A stretch of DNA of 64,000 nucleotides from Cycas panzhihuaensis (Eukaryota; Cycadophyta), in assembly GCA_023213395.1 (NCBI GenBank), contig CM041465.1, forward strand, positions 146,141,741 through 146,205,740. The letters are read 5' to 3'. The notes under the pieces are model-generated. The model was not told the DNA's origin. It saw only the letters and a program-made list of their open reading frames with translations, and did no database searches. Positions 23,927 to 34,710 of the stretch are shown one piece after another (within the stretch, counting starts at the first letter, position 1; the number at the start of each line of letters is the position of its first letter). A program made the translations under genes and the position numbers.

Positions 23927-24238
23927 TGAAAGAAGGATAGATCTAGGGAACAAATCATTCCCATATATATAATGGCAATGGAGAATGAAAATAAGATAAA
24001 ATAAGATATGAGAGAAAAGCTTGGAGGTGAGAATGAATAATGACTCCCTTCTTGAGATTTTGCTTTTTATTATTGAGGGTGAGCATTAGGGTTAGGATTG
24101 TCTCGCCTAATGATATGAATATGAAATTACATCTAAATGCATATAAAGCACATTTCAGTAAGAGACAAATGCTAACAATATATCCTATGGTCACTTAATT
24201 AATCTACACAAATGACCTTGATACATTAACCTCTTTCA
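23927..24238 (-). repeat. Copia-C 5' LTR (312 bp)
   Basis: TGAAAGAAGG..CCTCTTTCA on the plus strand. Pairs with 7802-8113 over the full 312 bp, with shared blocks such as gagaatgaataatgactccc and gggtgagcattagggttagg. Immediately followed by AATAA, the right TSD of the nested block. Confidence 0.88.
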
Positions 24239-24243
24239 AATAA

Positions 24244-24434
24244 ATGCCTTGAATAGTTATAACCATTAATGAAAAGGGCTCTCTACATATAAATATGCAT
24301 CTAATTGTAACATTTATCATTACTTATTTTATTAAGAAACTTGTTTTACGTTTTTAACCATTAAATTCTTCATACACTCTTGTGTAATCAGTAAAACCTG
24401 GTTATTTCTTCAAGTTACAAAAAGGTCCATAATA
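24244..24434 (+). repeat. TR-GAG-1 5' LTR, right piece
   Basis: Continues the LTR interrupted at 7483: atgccttgaatagttataac corresponds to gcaccttgaatagttgcaac in the 3' LTR at about 28046. Then come the tatgcatctaattg and cattacttattttat blocks. Ends ATAATA, two bases before the PBS tggtattagagca (24437-24449). Confidence 0.88.
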
Positions 24435-24436
24435 AG

Positions 24437-26119
24437 TGGTATTAGAGCAACCTTCCTATCTTATGGGAAATTATTTTGGATTCTAGTTGTTCCTTGTAGT
24501 AGTCTAGTTACATAAAGGTGATGTGAGATCTTGCAGATCGATCTGTTGGGAGTCATTCAACCCTTGTTTCGACTAAAATTAGTAAATCATATAATCATAG
24601 AGAAAATAAAGATATAACATTATCGAAAGGCCTATTATATAAATAAAAATAATAAAAACTAACTATGCATTTCTAGGAATAAAGTTAAAATATTACAGTC
24701 ATATATAACATAATATTTACCCATTCTATAAATACAAATAATAAAAACTAACTCTGCATTTCCAGGAATAAAGTTAAAATATTATAGTCCTAAATAACAT
24801 AATAATTTTTATTTTCTACAATCAAGCACTTTTGAAAATAAAGAGAATATAATATATTACATCATAAGAAGGGAGACAACATAATATATTATGAAGTGGT
24901 AATAATCATAGATAACATATCTTGTAAATTATAATATATCCCTAGAGGTAGTCAAGATTGCATAACAACATGCGAAGGGTGACAAGGTAGCATTAGATCT
25001 CAAGTAATGCAACCCTTGTTATGTTAACATATATTATCATGGTTGTAATCAAATAGCCATCATCTCATCACCTGTGTATATAATAGTCACCTCATAGTTA
25101 ATATCCATATCAATCTAACCTTAAATCTTAATATTCCATTTGTGAGCCATGTAAAATAGTCGCCTCACATAGAATAACTGCTCTTTATTGGTTTATGACA
25201 CCACATATCTTTGTTTCTTCATTACACTTCTTTATCTATAGCTATATAACATTTTTTTGCTTAATCTCTAACAATTTCTACCCAAGTTGAGTGCTCGTTC
25301 CTCTTCATCTAGCATCAGTCGTCAGATTTGATCTCCATTGAATTTCAATATTATCGATTGGTCTGGGTATAATATTTTATAACTAAATGCTAGTCCATCA
25401 ACTTATGTCCTATTGCCATTTTAGCCATCATTGCATATATCTCTATCCTTTCCATTCATTCTAGTCTCCATTCCATCATTATTTTATCCATCGCTGCATA
25501 TGTAGCATTATATAGTTAGTACTACATTATATTAGGAATATATAGTGTATAGAGTGTATAAAAATTTCCAAAGTATATTTGCATGCCATATATCATATTA
25601 TATTATATAATACTATAGTAAGCTATATATTTTTATAATAGTTGACCATATTTGACCTTTATACTTGCTTTCTTAAGCAATCTTAATATCCCAATCATTA
25701 TGTATACACATACACACAATGATTATTATATTATTTGACCGTTTTAGTATTAATATTAATTTATAATCTTAAGAATAAAGTAATCATAGTTTATCCTTTA
25801 AAACATAAAGAAATCATATAAAATCAAGTGGAATTTTTTGGGAGATATATTTCATGAATTGGTTATAGTTTACATAAGTGGCTATTAATTTTTGATCTAT
25901 AATTTGATAAACTAAATGCACGGTAGGATTCATCTTGTAATCAAGATTCATCACAAACTATAACCCTTCAAGACATAGACTCTGGGAATACTTTTTAAAA
26001 AAGAAGGGGAGCATACACTATGAAGTAGGTGACTTTCCTCTAGTAGATACATAAGACATTTAAAGTGATAGAACCATAGTGGTTGAATCATACCTACATT
26101 ATCATTAAAATCATAAACA
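24437..26119 (+). other. TR-GAG-1 PBS and non-coding leader
   Basis: The PBS TGGTATTAGAGCA (24437-24449) is followed by about 1.7 kb without coding homology, the counterpart of the TR-GAG-2 leader but fully AT-rich. It contains a 90-bp tandem duplication (24631-24808). Confidence 0.7.
24631..24808. repeat. Two-copy 90-bp tandem duplication in the TR-GAG-1 leader
   Basis: Units at 24631-24720 and 24721-24808 share ataataaaaactaact, tgcattt and aggaataaagttaaaatatt with few differences. Confidence 0.88.
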
Positions 26120-27240
26120 CTAAAGAAATGACTAATAATGTAATACAAAAGGATATAGTTGAGATTATTATCCAAGCAATCCATAACATAATATAGACTT
26201 CGAACACTCTTTTAAACCACACCCTATATTAGATTTTAGATAAATTAATGATCATGGCAAATAGTAGAAAATAAGACATAATTATTCTTGACTCTGAGGA
26301 TGAAAGAATTAGTCATCAGTCATATGTTAGAACTTGCTCTATAAAAAATCATCTGAGCCCTTAGATAACTTAAGTTAATCTCAACAATAAACCTATCAAG
26401 AAATATCTCAATGACTACTAAAATCTAACTCTTGAAAAATATAAAGTGGTTAGATTTCAAGTATATTTTAACTATTTATAAACTATATAGCCACACACAA
26501 AAAAAGAAAAAGATATAACATTTCAATATTAAGAATAAATCACATGAACCAAGAATATGGATCCAACAAATGGAAAACTATTTTTATCTGGCTAAAATTG
26601 AGCCAACAGAATAAGTTGTTTTAGCTACCCTACATATGGATGGAAAGTGTATAAATGGTAGTAATGTCTAGAACATACTTCATTTTAAAATGAATTACCA
26701 ACCTAGAAAGATTTTTTCCATTTATTAATTAAATGATTTGAAATAGTAACTAATTGTGATTACTATTATGAATTATAAAATTTAAAACAAACTAAATCTA
26801 TAGAAGAATATAGTATAGCCTTCACTAAGTTATGTATAAGAAGACATCATGGCTAATAGACTTATTCAATTACACATCAATGGCTTGATAATGTTGATAC
26901 AAGCTAATGTTAAGATCCAAGAACCAAAAGATCTTAAGTGGAGTGAATAGGCATCTTAAATATTTGTATTATTTCTCTACATATTTGGTATGATTCATTA
27001 CTAAATGCTCAACATAAACTATTATTGATCAATTTAAATTGGCCCACTAAGCTAATCATTCAAAAGACAAGAACTGAGTAAGAAGAGTTAAGGAAAAAAG
27101 ACTTATGCTTTAGATGTAAAGAGAAGTGGGCTTGTGGACATAAATGTCAAAAAACTAATTATATAAAATTAGATTATTGTCTAATGATAATATTGACAAA
27201 GAAGAACAAGAACAAGGGTTAAAAATAATCAAGGATCCTG
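26120..27240 (+). pseudogene. TR-GAG-1 gag remnant with zinc knuckle
   Basis: Collinear with the TR-GAG-2 gag. Recognisable stretches are HEPRIWIQQMENYFYLAKIE (about 26537-26596), typical of Ty3/gypsy Retrotrans_gag, and LCFRCKEKWACGHKCQK (about 27101-27151), an intact CxxC..HxC knuckle. Numerous stops and frameshifts; non-coding today. Gag would form the particle that packages element RNA. Confidence 0.82.
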
Positions 27241-27299
27241 TCATAATGATGAACATTAGGGAAATTAATATAATCTCAAGGTTAACAATCTAAAAATAT

Positions 27300-27770
27300 T
27301 ATTTTCATCTATGAGCAATTTCACTCAACCAAATATATTAAAACTACAAGGATCTATAAAAAATCAAGTTGTTACACTCTTGGTAGATTTAGGTAGCACT
27401 CATAATTTCATTGATAGGGATTGTGCTAAGCAATTGAGATTATTTCTTTTAAGGGGAGGAAGACATATAATATCAGGCTAAGACATAGTAAAAAACCTAT
27501 CTCATAGTAAGTAATATCAACATTATAGAAGATTGTTATGTCATTGATGTGGGAGGTGTAAATATTGTGGTAGAGAATCAATGGCTCAATACACTTGGGA
27601 CTTTTGAAATGAATCTAAATGAACTATTCATAAAATTCAAGAGGAAAGCAAGAACCATTATGTTTTTAGGAAGAAACCTAAGAAAAAATAAAGTAATATC
27701 ATGTAAGTGTATGGATAAAGAAATTGGAAAGCATCCTCAAGATATAAGAGCTCAATTTTTCATATTATAA
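27300..27770 (+). pseudogene. TR-GAG-1 aspartic protease remnant
   Basis: KLQGSIKNQVVTLLVDLGST then HNFIDRDCAKQLRLF (about 27343-27450): the Ty3-type RVP_2 protease. The catalytic DSGS is changed to DLGS. After an indel, the downstream segment (27549-27770, open) continues with GGVNIVVENQWLNTLGTFEM, the counterpart of GGVDMV..QWLKT in TR-GAG-2. No RT follows; the polypurine tract comes about 210 bp later. Confidence 0.82.
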
Positions 27771-27978
27771 GCAAAAATTAAACCAATAATTGAAAAAATT
27801 GAAATATGTAAAACATCTCAACATCATGAAAATTATTGCCAAGGTCTTCAAATATAATCATTTTCTAATAAAAGCTTGCAACATTTGAGATATATCCTAA
27901 TGGATGCAAACTCAATGAATGACAATGTTCATTTTAAAGAATGAAATTATTCAACTATGTTTCATGGGCAAAACATCT

Positions 27979-27992
27979 TAAAGGGGAGGAAT
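27979..27992 (+). other. TR-GAG-1 polypurine tract
   Basis: taaaggggaggaat region immediately before TGTTATATACC, the 3' LTR start. Matches the position of agagggagga in TR-GAG-2. Confidence 0.8.
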
Positions 27993-28232
27993 TGTTATAT
28001 ACCTCTTTAAAACTAATTAATCATTAAGTGAAGTGAATAGGCACCTTGAATAGTTGCAACCATTTATGAAAGGGGCCCTATGCATATAAATATGCATCTA
28101 ATTGAAGCATTTATCATTACTTATTTTATCAATAAACTTATTTGGTCTTTTTTACTATTAAATCCTTCAAGTGCTCTTATGTAATCATTAAAACTTAGTT
28201 ATTTCTTCAAGTTATGAAAAAGGCCTATAACA
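27993..28232 (+). repeat. TR-GAG-1 3' LTR (240 bp)
   Basis: TGTTATATACC to CCTATAACA. A TATA-like element lies within a small palindrome, gcatataaatatgc, near 28082-28096. Followed by TSD AAATT (28233-28237). Confidence 0.9.
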
Positions 28233-28237
28233 AAATT

Positions 28238-29148
28238 AGATGAGAGCTTAATAAAATTAATGATTGAGATTATTATTTCATGAGAATCTCACATAGGCTA
28301 TACATAATCTCTAACAATTGTAATAATGGTCTAAAATTGTAAGAAACATAATACTGAAATAGTAGGTTTATATACTGAAAAAAAACCATTGTGTGAAGGA
28401 GATATGTACCACATTGAACAAATTCTAATTGAGTCTACTAGAAAATAGACCTACTTATTTGGGGAAGCTTATTGTTAGTTTAGAATTATGGGCAACAACT
28501 TTTGTTGTCATATGGTTCTTAAATATTTTCAATTTACACTATATAGCCGAATGTAATTGAGATGAGTTATTGATGCATTTATCGATTTTGGCAAATCTTA
28601 CCCTTTTAAATAATAAATATATTACAAATTAGGATGGAAACCTTTCCTTAGTGTTGTAATTATTATGTTTTAGGATATGAACCCTTTGTTGCCTATTTTT
28701 TATGTATTTAATCCTTATGGCTTATCTTAAATATAATTAATGGGGATTTAGTTTTGGGTTGTTTGTATTCTATTGGTTGTTCATTTAATAATAAATGAAC
28801 TCAATAACAATTTCAATGTATAAATATCTTCAAGTTTATTAAAGTAAAGCTTTTGGCAAGTGGTTTAAAGGGAGGGATTTTCTCCTCTTAGTAGTCTATT
28901 TTAAGGGTTGTTTAATTATTTTTCATATTGTTCATCCAAAATTTGCGTAGTCTTGAATGAACTAGCCCTCTTATGGTGAGAAGGGGTAAAAGTGAGGAAG
29001 GTGATAGAATGGGACCAAGGACTACTAAAAATAAAGCATTAGATGGCATGAAGAGATAAGGTAATTTAATAAAGACTTAACTAAAATCCCAAAAGACTAA
29101 AAAGAGAATGAGATAAAAGATCATGAGTGGTGTGTGGATGTTCAGATG
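28238..29148. other. Spacer between the two TR-GAG elements, no gene recognised
   Basis: AT-rich. A plus-strand stretch from about 28977 (MVRRGKSEEGDRMGP-like) resembles the start of a gag but is too short to assign. It may be the pre-insertion host of one or both TR-GAG elements. Confidence 0.4.
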
Positions 29149-29153
29149 TACCA

Positions 29154-29400
29154 TGTTATGAACCTCCTTAAGCAAAAAACTTTAATTAATTGATTAAATA
29201 TTAGGTGCTATTGAACAGGCACAACCCTCCATGAAAGGGCCTAATGTGCATATAAATTGAGCACCAATTGTAACATGGACATCAATTTTATCTCATCAAT
29301 CAAATATTTGGTCTATTGACTATAACTTACTTCACCAGCGTTCTGGCGTGCTCTCCTGCTCAATTCAGTTGTCTTCAAGTTACGAACTGGGTTCGTAACA
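29154..29400 (+). repeat. TR-GAG-2 5' LTR (247 bp)
   Basis: TGTTATGAACC to TTCGTAACA. Nearly identical to 32753-32999, with differences near the start (ctcctt/ctcttt), in ttactt/ttgctt, in ttctgg/ttttgg and in ttcgta/tttgta. Confidence 0.96.
29251..29258 (+). promoter_or_regulatory. TATA-like box of the TR-GAG-2 LTR
   Basis: tataaatt in gtgcatataaattgagc, mid-LTR, the expected Pol II promoter position. The same motif occurs in the 3' LTR and, as gcatataaatatgc, in TR-GAG-1. Confidence 0.55.
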
Positions 29401-29402
29401 AG

Positions 29403-29415
29403 TGGTATCAGAGCA
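29403..29415 (+). other. TR-GAG-2 primer-binding site
   Basis: TGGTATCAGAGCA, two bases after the 5' LTR; matches tRNA-iMet. Confidence 0.92.
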
Positions 29416-30903
29416 ATAATTCTTGCCTATGAAGAATTACATTGGATTTAGCTTTGGGTTGCATTGAATATTTACATCTCTGTCTCGTACAATAATTTAT
29501 CCACATCTGTAGACATCACCCTCTACTTGTCTGAGTTTGTTCATTCTCTGTTTAATCTTGTGCGTACTCATATTATAAAGAAAGTTACTGTTCATCTGTT
29601 GCATCTGTGTCAACCAATCTAGTTGTGGTTGATTTTCTCAGAGCAGATCGATCTTGCTTACACTCTAGTTGAATCTTAATTCCATATCTCTTATATGTGC
29701 TTATCGAGGCATAAATAACCATATATCAATCTTCCGTGGTGCCAAATATATTGACGCAATATTCAGACTGAGTCGTATAAACCTATTCGTATATGTCTGT
29801 GTCTTTTTGATCTGTTTCTGCCTTCGTCCTCACTCCCTCTGTTTCTGTTTATCTTGGTCTGTCGATTAGTCCAGTCTCGTGTTGTTCCGTTGTGTCCCAG
29901 TGCGCCACTGCTCTCCGCGTCACTTGTCTCTGTGCGTCTCTCGTCTGTTCTATTTGCAGGTCTGCGTCTCTGCGTCTGCGTTTGCGCCCTTCGTCCTACT
30001 CTTGCGTCCTTCCTCAGCGTCTTCCATTCCGTCCCATTCCCTGCGTCTTCCGTTCCGTGTGTCCCTGGCATCTACATACTCCATTCCCTGCGTCTTCCGT
30101 TCCCTCGTTTTTCTAATATCCGGCTAACTTCTTCTAGAAGCTTCTAGAATTTGGACAATACGAATTCGATTTTATAAATCGAACACTTTAATTATAGCGC
30201 AATACGATACGTAGTATCACATGATTGAATAGAAGCGCAAACCTATATTAAGTTCTATTTTGACATATTTAATTAGTTATATATATTACATAATTTTATC
30301 AACATATACTCATATTCTTAATATTTATTCAACTCATTAATATCGATTATATAAATTAATTTATAAGATTCACTTCAATACATTCTTAGTAGCGGCCAAA
30401 TCATAGTCACATTCATTAATATCTAATTTATAAATTAAATTATAACATTCACTTTAATACATTTGCTATCCATTCATTGTTACATAGTGTTGTAACATTA
30501 CATTAATTTGCAACCATCACGCAAATAGAAGGGGTTTGTATTTAAAACCTTGTAATTATCACATTTACTTCCTATTAAATATTATAGGAAAGTAAGCTCC
30601 CACATATCGCCATTCTATTGTTTATTAGTCCTAAACATTATCTCTTATTATAACAATTGAATTACTAACATACAACTTCAGTTGGACGAGTCATATTTAA
30701 GAGATTTTTATTATTAATAGTGGCAAATCAACATCAACATTTACAAAATATTATTCTGAGATATTGAAGTGTTAGTTAAGTTTTACATCAATAAAACAAG
30801 AAGGTTAACAGGAAAAGCATACACTTACAGTGGCACACTAATCACGACCATCAAAAAGTGGAATCGTATTTATACAATTGTTAAAATAATTAACACTGAA
30901 GAC
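29416..30903 (+). other. TR-GAG-2 long leader with pyrimidine/CpG-rich core
   Basis: About 1.5 kb before the gag ATG. 29855-30115 is C/T-rich and CpG-rich (repeated ctgcgtct, cttccgtt, cgtcttcc) with a 23-bp exact direct repeat at 30034-30056 and 30081-30103. The rest is AT-rich. Long open frames through the core on both strands look like composition artefacts: no domain, no Kozak context. Confidence 0.65.
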
Positions 30904-32112
30904 ATGGCAGATAACACCGTTCAAAAAGAGATCGTTGAACCGATCGCTCAAGCAGTCCACGAAGCAGTCCATACATCAAATGCTCTATTAAATCATACAT
31001 TACACTAGATATTGGATAAATTAACAATCATAGCTACAAATACCAAAGAAGATATGACCGTTCCTAATTCTGAGGATGAAGCAATGAGCTGACAATCTCA
31101 TTTCAGAAATCGATCGTTAAAAATATTCGATCCTCGAGATAGCTCCCATTAATACTGAAAATGAAGCTATCAGAAAATACCTTAATGAGTATCACAATTT
31201 GACCCCTGAAGAACAGAAGATAGTGGGTTTTCAAGCACATTTCAATTGTTTACACAATATCCAAACACAGAAAAAGAAAAAATTAGAAAAAATAACTATA
31301 CAACGTTTTAATATGGAGCAAAGGTCGCATGAGCCAAGAGTATGGATCCAACAAATGGAAAACTATTTTCGCTTAATGGAGATTGAGTCAGCAGAGCAAG
31401 TTTCAGATGCCGTCTTGCATATGGATGGGATAGCATGCGAATGGTGGCGCTTCGAACGAACCTTCTTTTGAGATCAACTACCAACCTAGAAAGAATTCGT
31501 GTGTTTATTCATTGAGCGATTTGAAACCGTATCTAATCGCGATTATTACTGTGAGTTACGAAAATTAAAGCAAACTGGTTCTGTGGAAGAATACGGCAAA
31601 GATTCACGAGGTTAAGCTATGTGTTAGAAGATATTCCGACTAATCGACTTATTCAGTTATATATAGATGGTCTGATAATAAAGATCCAAGCTGACGTTAA
31701 AATTCAAGAACCAAAGGACCTTAATAAGGCAATACAGTTAGCTAAAATACATGAAGATAAACATAATACCTTATGCAAAATGGGCACAGATCTCTATGTT
31801 CCTCTCCCTAGTCGACATGATCTTCTACCAAGTGTTCAACATAGACACGTATCAGTCATTCCAAATCGACCCGCTAAACCAATCATTCAAAAAATAAAAA
31901 CAGAGCAAGAAGAGTTAAGAAGAAAAAACCTATGCTTCAGATGTAAGAAGAAGTGGGAACCTAGGCATCGATGTCAAAAGAACCAGTTATATACAATCCG
32001 ACTACTGCCAGATGACAATATTGATGAAGAAGAACAAGGATCAGAAAATAATCAAGAAAATTATTATAATGTAGAACATCAAGAGAGCTACAGTAATTCT
32101 GACCATCCGTAA
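30904..32112 (+). pseudogene. TR-GAG-2 gag with zinc knuckle
   Basis: Likely start MADNTVQKEIVEPIAQ at 30904. The Retrotrans_gag region PRVWIQQMENYFRLMEIESA with HMDGIACEWW lies at about 31337-31448. After a stop and a frameshift, 31621-32112 is open for 163 codons and contains IPTNRLIQLYIDGLIIKIQA and a CFRCKKKWEPRHRC knuckle (about 31930-31971). The tail is acidic. Breaks: TAG at 31006-31008, a TGA near 31090, a frameshift near 31140, a stop at 31469-31471 and a frameshift near 31605. The protein is no longer made whole, although the LTRs are young. Either the master copy supplies Gag as well, or decay after insertion has been fast. Confidence 0.88.
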
Positions 32113-32442
32113 ATGTCACTATCATTTATGAACAGTTTTAATCAATCAAATACCCTAAAGCTACAAGGATCTATCAAAAATCAAGCTGTAACAATCTTGA
32201 TAGATTCAGGGAGCACACATAATTTTATTGATCGAAACTGTGCACAACAATTAAGGTTATTTCCATTAAGAACTCCTCGTTTCCAGGTCACTGTTGGAGG
32301 AAGACAGGTAATCTCTGGTCAAGGTGTAATGAAGAACCTTAGCCTCACGCTAAATGAAGTCAGTATTATAGAAGATTTCTATGTCGTCGATGTTGGAGGT
32401 GTAGATATGGTCTCAAGGCGTCAATGGCTCAAGACACCTTAA
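32113..32442 (+). CDS. TR-GAG-2 aspartic protease domain (open 109 codons)
   Basis: Follows the gag stop (TAA, 32110-32112) in the same frame with an immediate ATG. Contains KLQGSIKNQAVTILIDSGST then HNFIDRNCAQQLRLFPL: a Ty3/gypsy RVP_2 protease with catalytic Asp in DSGS intact (about 32200-32212), then a VTVGGRQV flap-side region and GGVDMVSRRQWLKT. In full gypsy elements RT would start about 100-150 codons later; here coding homology ends and the polypurine tract follows at 32741. Whether this piece is ever translated is unknown. Confidence 0.8.
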   Translation: MSLSFMNSFNQSNTLKLQGSIKNQAVTILIDSGSTHNFIDRNCAQQLRLFPLRTPRFQVTVGGRQVISGQGVMKNLSLTLNEVSIIEDFYVVDVGGVDMVSRRQWLKTP

Positions 32443-32752
32443 CCTTTGAAATGAATATTAATGAACAATTTATACGATTTAAAAAGACTAAGAATTATCT
32501 CGTTATCAGGAAAATGATTGAATAAAACTAAAGCCCTACCACACAAGGATCAAAGTGAAGAAGTCAAGAAACAACCACCAGCATTTCAAAAACACAGTCA
32601 AGGTTTTCAACTGCATTTAATTTTCTAATAAATACCTGCAACATCCGTCTAATCACCTAATGGATTCTACTACAATGAAGGATAGCGTACGTTTAAAGGA
32701 CTGCAATCATTCGACTATGTTTTGTGGGCGAAACATCTCAAGAGGGAGGACT
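32443..32752 (+). other. TR-GAG-2 post-protease region and polypurine tract
   Basis: About 300 bp where RT-RNaseH-integrase would be expected; none is present. The last ~140 bp (acctgcaacatccg to gaaacatctcaagagggagg) is conserved with TR-GAG-1 at about 27874-27988, so the deletion was already in the common ancestor. The polypurine tract agagggaggac ends at 32751-32752. Confidence 0.8.
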
Positions 32753-32999
32753 TGTTATGAACCTCTTTAAGCAAAAAACTTTAATTAATTGATTAAATAT
32801 TAGGTGCTATTGAACAGGCACAACCCTCCATGAAAGGGCCTAATGTGCATATAAATTGAGCACCAATTGTAACATGGACATCAATTTTATCTCATCAATC
32901 AAATATTTGGTCTATTGACTATAACTTGCTTCACCAGCGTTTTGGCGTGCTCTCCTGCTCAATTCAGTTGTCTTCAAGTTACGAACTGGGTTTGTAACA
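32753..32999 (+). repeat. TR-GAG-2 3' LTR (247 bp)
   Basis: TGTTATGAACC to TTTGTAACA; near-identical partner of 29154-29400. Followed by TSD TACCA. Confidence 0.96.
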
Positions 33000-33004
33000 T
33001 ACCA

Positions 33005-34381
33005 TGTCACTACATGACCCCATAAACAAGATGTGTTATATCCATAGTCAACTTAGGCTCATAGGTTGGGTAGGTATGAAAGTAATCTATAGGGGTTAGG
33101 GGGAAGTATGGGAACAAGATATACTCTAACCTAAAAGGTAGACAAAAAAGGAATGCAATATGCCAAATTAACAAGCACACAAGTAACAATAACTATCTAT
33201 ACTCTTTATGAGAGGAACAAATAAAAAATAAAAGCTCTCAATATGTGGGAGATACACCAAGGAAAAAGAGCCCCTGACATTGTTGTTGATAAATGCATCC
33301 TAGATTCTTGTCCTTAAAAGGAAAACATCTTAGACTATCCCAACCTATAGGAGAGAACTACGTCGTGCTAACTAGGGAAGAACAGAAGGACAAGTGAGGA
33401 AAGAAACATAATAGATTAAGGCCTAAGATTATTAACCTGCTTGTGGGTTAATTAATAGGGAATCTTACATCTAATGGCAACCGACCTATGAGTGTCAGAG
33501 GTTTGCAGAAGCTTGTGCCCAATTCTAAATAGTTTCTCTTTGTAGAGGTGAAAATGGAGAGAAGAAAAAGAAAAATAACCACTCTCAAAAGGACTAATGC
33601 TACTCACTCAACTTTTTAAACCACATGTATGATCATACAATAAGGATAGTTTCCTACCATTGGCTTGTTCATAATACAACAAGAGGTATCTACTTTATCT
33701 TGGGTGTAAGGCTAACCACCAGGGGATCAGGTTTGACCAATCTAGTTGCTCCTCTAACATAGTGGGAACTAAATCTAAATGAAAGGAGTATAAACAAAGG
33801 GAAAATCCTAATGCAAGTAGCATGCATTTTTTATTAAATGAAGATAATAATTAAATTATCTATACATATCAAGTAGGTACATAAAAAATGAAATAAGTAA
33901 CTTTAATCTAGCAAATATATAATAAGTGTATAAATAAAGTGCAAACAAGAGCTACTAAGTCCTAAGTACACTTATACTTAACTTTGCTTAGTAAATTGCA
34001 TAAAAAGACAAAGGAAGAGGGCAAGAGATGAAAGGGGTTGCCCTTTAATTTTTTTTTTTTTTGGGTTTTATACTTCTTTTAAAGGTAATTTTCAAGTATA
34101 AAGGTACTCTAAGGTAACAAGCATATGCAATACACCACAAATAAAATAATGTTACACAAAGAGATGTTAGATGAACCTCTTGGACATATGTAACAATTGA
34201 ATGAAATGAACAAGAAAGTAAACCTACTTTTAATGCTTTAAAGAAATTAGACAAACCACCTAAATAGAGGTAGCTAATAACCAATAAAACTTGAGAGTAA
34301 GAAATGCTTAACAAATAAGAAAAATTCAAGTTGTGTAAAACATACTTAAAAAGAGGGGTGGGAACCTCAAATCCATGCTTA
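33005..34381. other. Unassigned spacer
   Basis: AT-rich, no protein homology seen. Minus-strand 34045-34410 is open for 121 codons but shows no domain and overlaps the Copia-G LTR at its start, so I do not call it a gene. Confidence 0.45.
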
Positions 34382-34386
34382 GAAGG

Positions 34387-34710
34387 TGTTAGAAAATGCA
34401 ACTGAAGCAAACAAGGTCGATAGGATCATTCACATCAGGCATATCATAAGCAGAAACAGATTGCACAGGATACCATATTGCCATGGGAAACCCTTAAGGG
34501 TGAAAACCCACAATTGAATAATATTCACATTATGACAAAATGATGTTACATCAAAGGTGGACTTTGATCTATATTTATAGATCTAAAGTTCCAAATATAG
34601 TTACAAATACATCCATTAGGTCACCACAATCTAGACTATTCCACCATATAATTAGGTATAAAAATAGGAGGCCCATATTATGTTAGGTGGTATGGTCACA
34701 TATCTTAACA
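34387..34710 (-). repeat. Copia-G 3' LTR (324 bp)
   Basis: Plus strand TGTTAGAAAATG to TATCTTAACA; pairs with 38285-38608 (same length; roughly 10% different by eye). Confidence 0.92.

Larger units (their letters stand above)
29154..32999 (+). mobile_element. TR-GAG-2: young gag-protease-only LTR element (3.85 kb)
   Basis: 247-bp LTRs at both ends differ at only four positions by eye, all transitions. Perfect TSD TACCA (29149-29153 and 33000-33004), exact PBS TGGTATCAGAGCA (29403-29415), and polypurine tract agagggaggac. Coding content is gag, zinc knuckle and protease only. The region between protease and polypurine tract (about 300 bp) has no RT, RNase H or integrase, so movement needed enzymes from another element. 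It shares this structure with TR-GAG-1. Confidence 0.95.

Noticed and set aside
29763-30147. Overlapping 74-102 codon frames in the TR-GAG-2 leader, both strands
   Set aside because: Low-complexity C/T-rich composition removes stops in several frames at once; no domain, and the true gag start lies downstream at 30904.
34045-34410. 121-codon minus-strand frame
   Set aside because: No recognisable domain, overlaps the edge of the Copia-G LTR, and has low-complexity Lys-rich ends.
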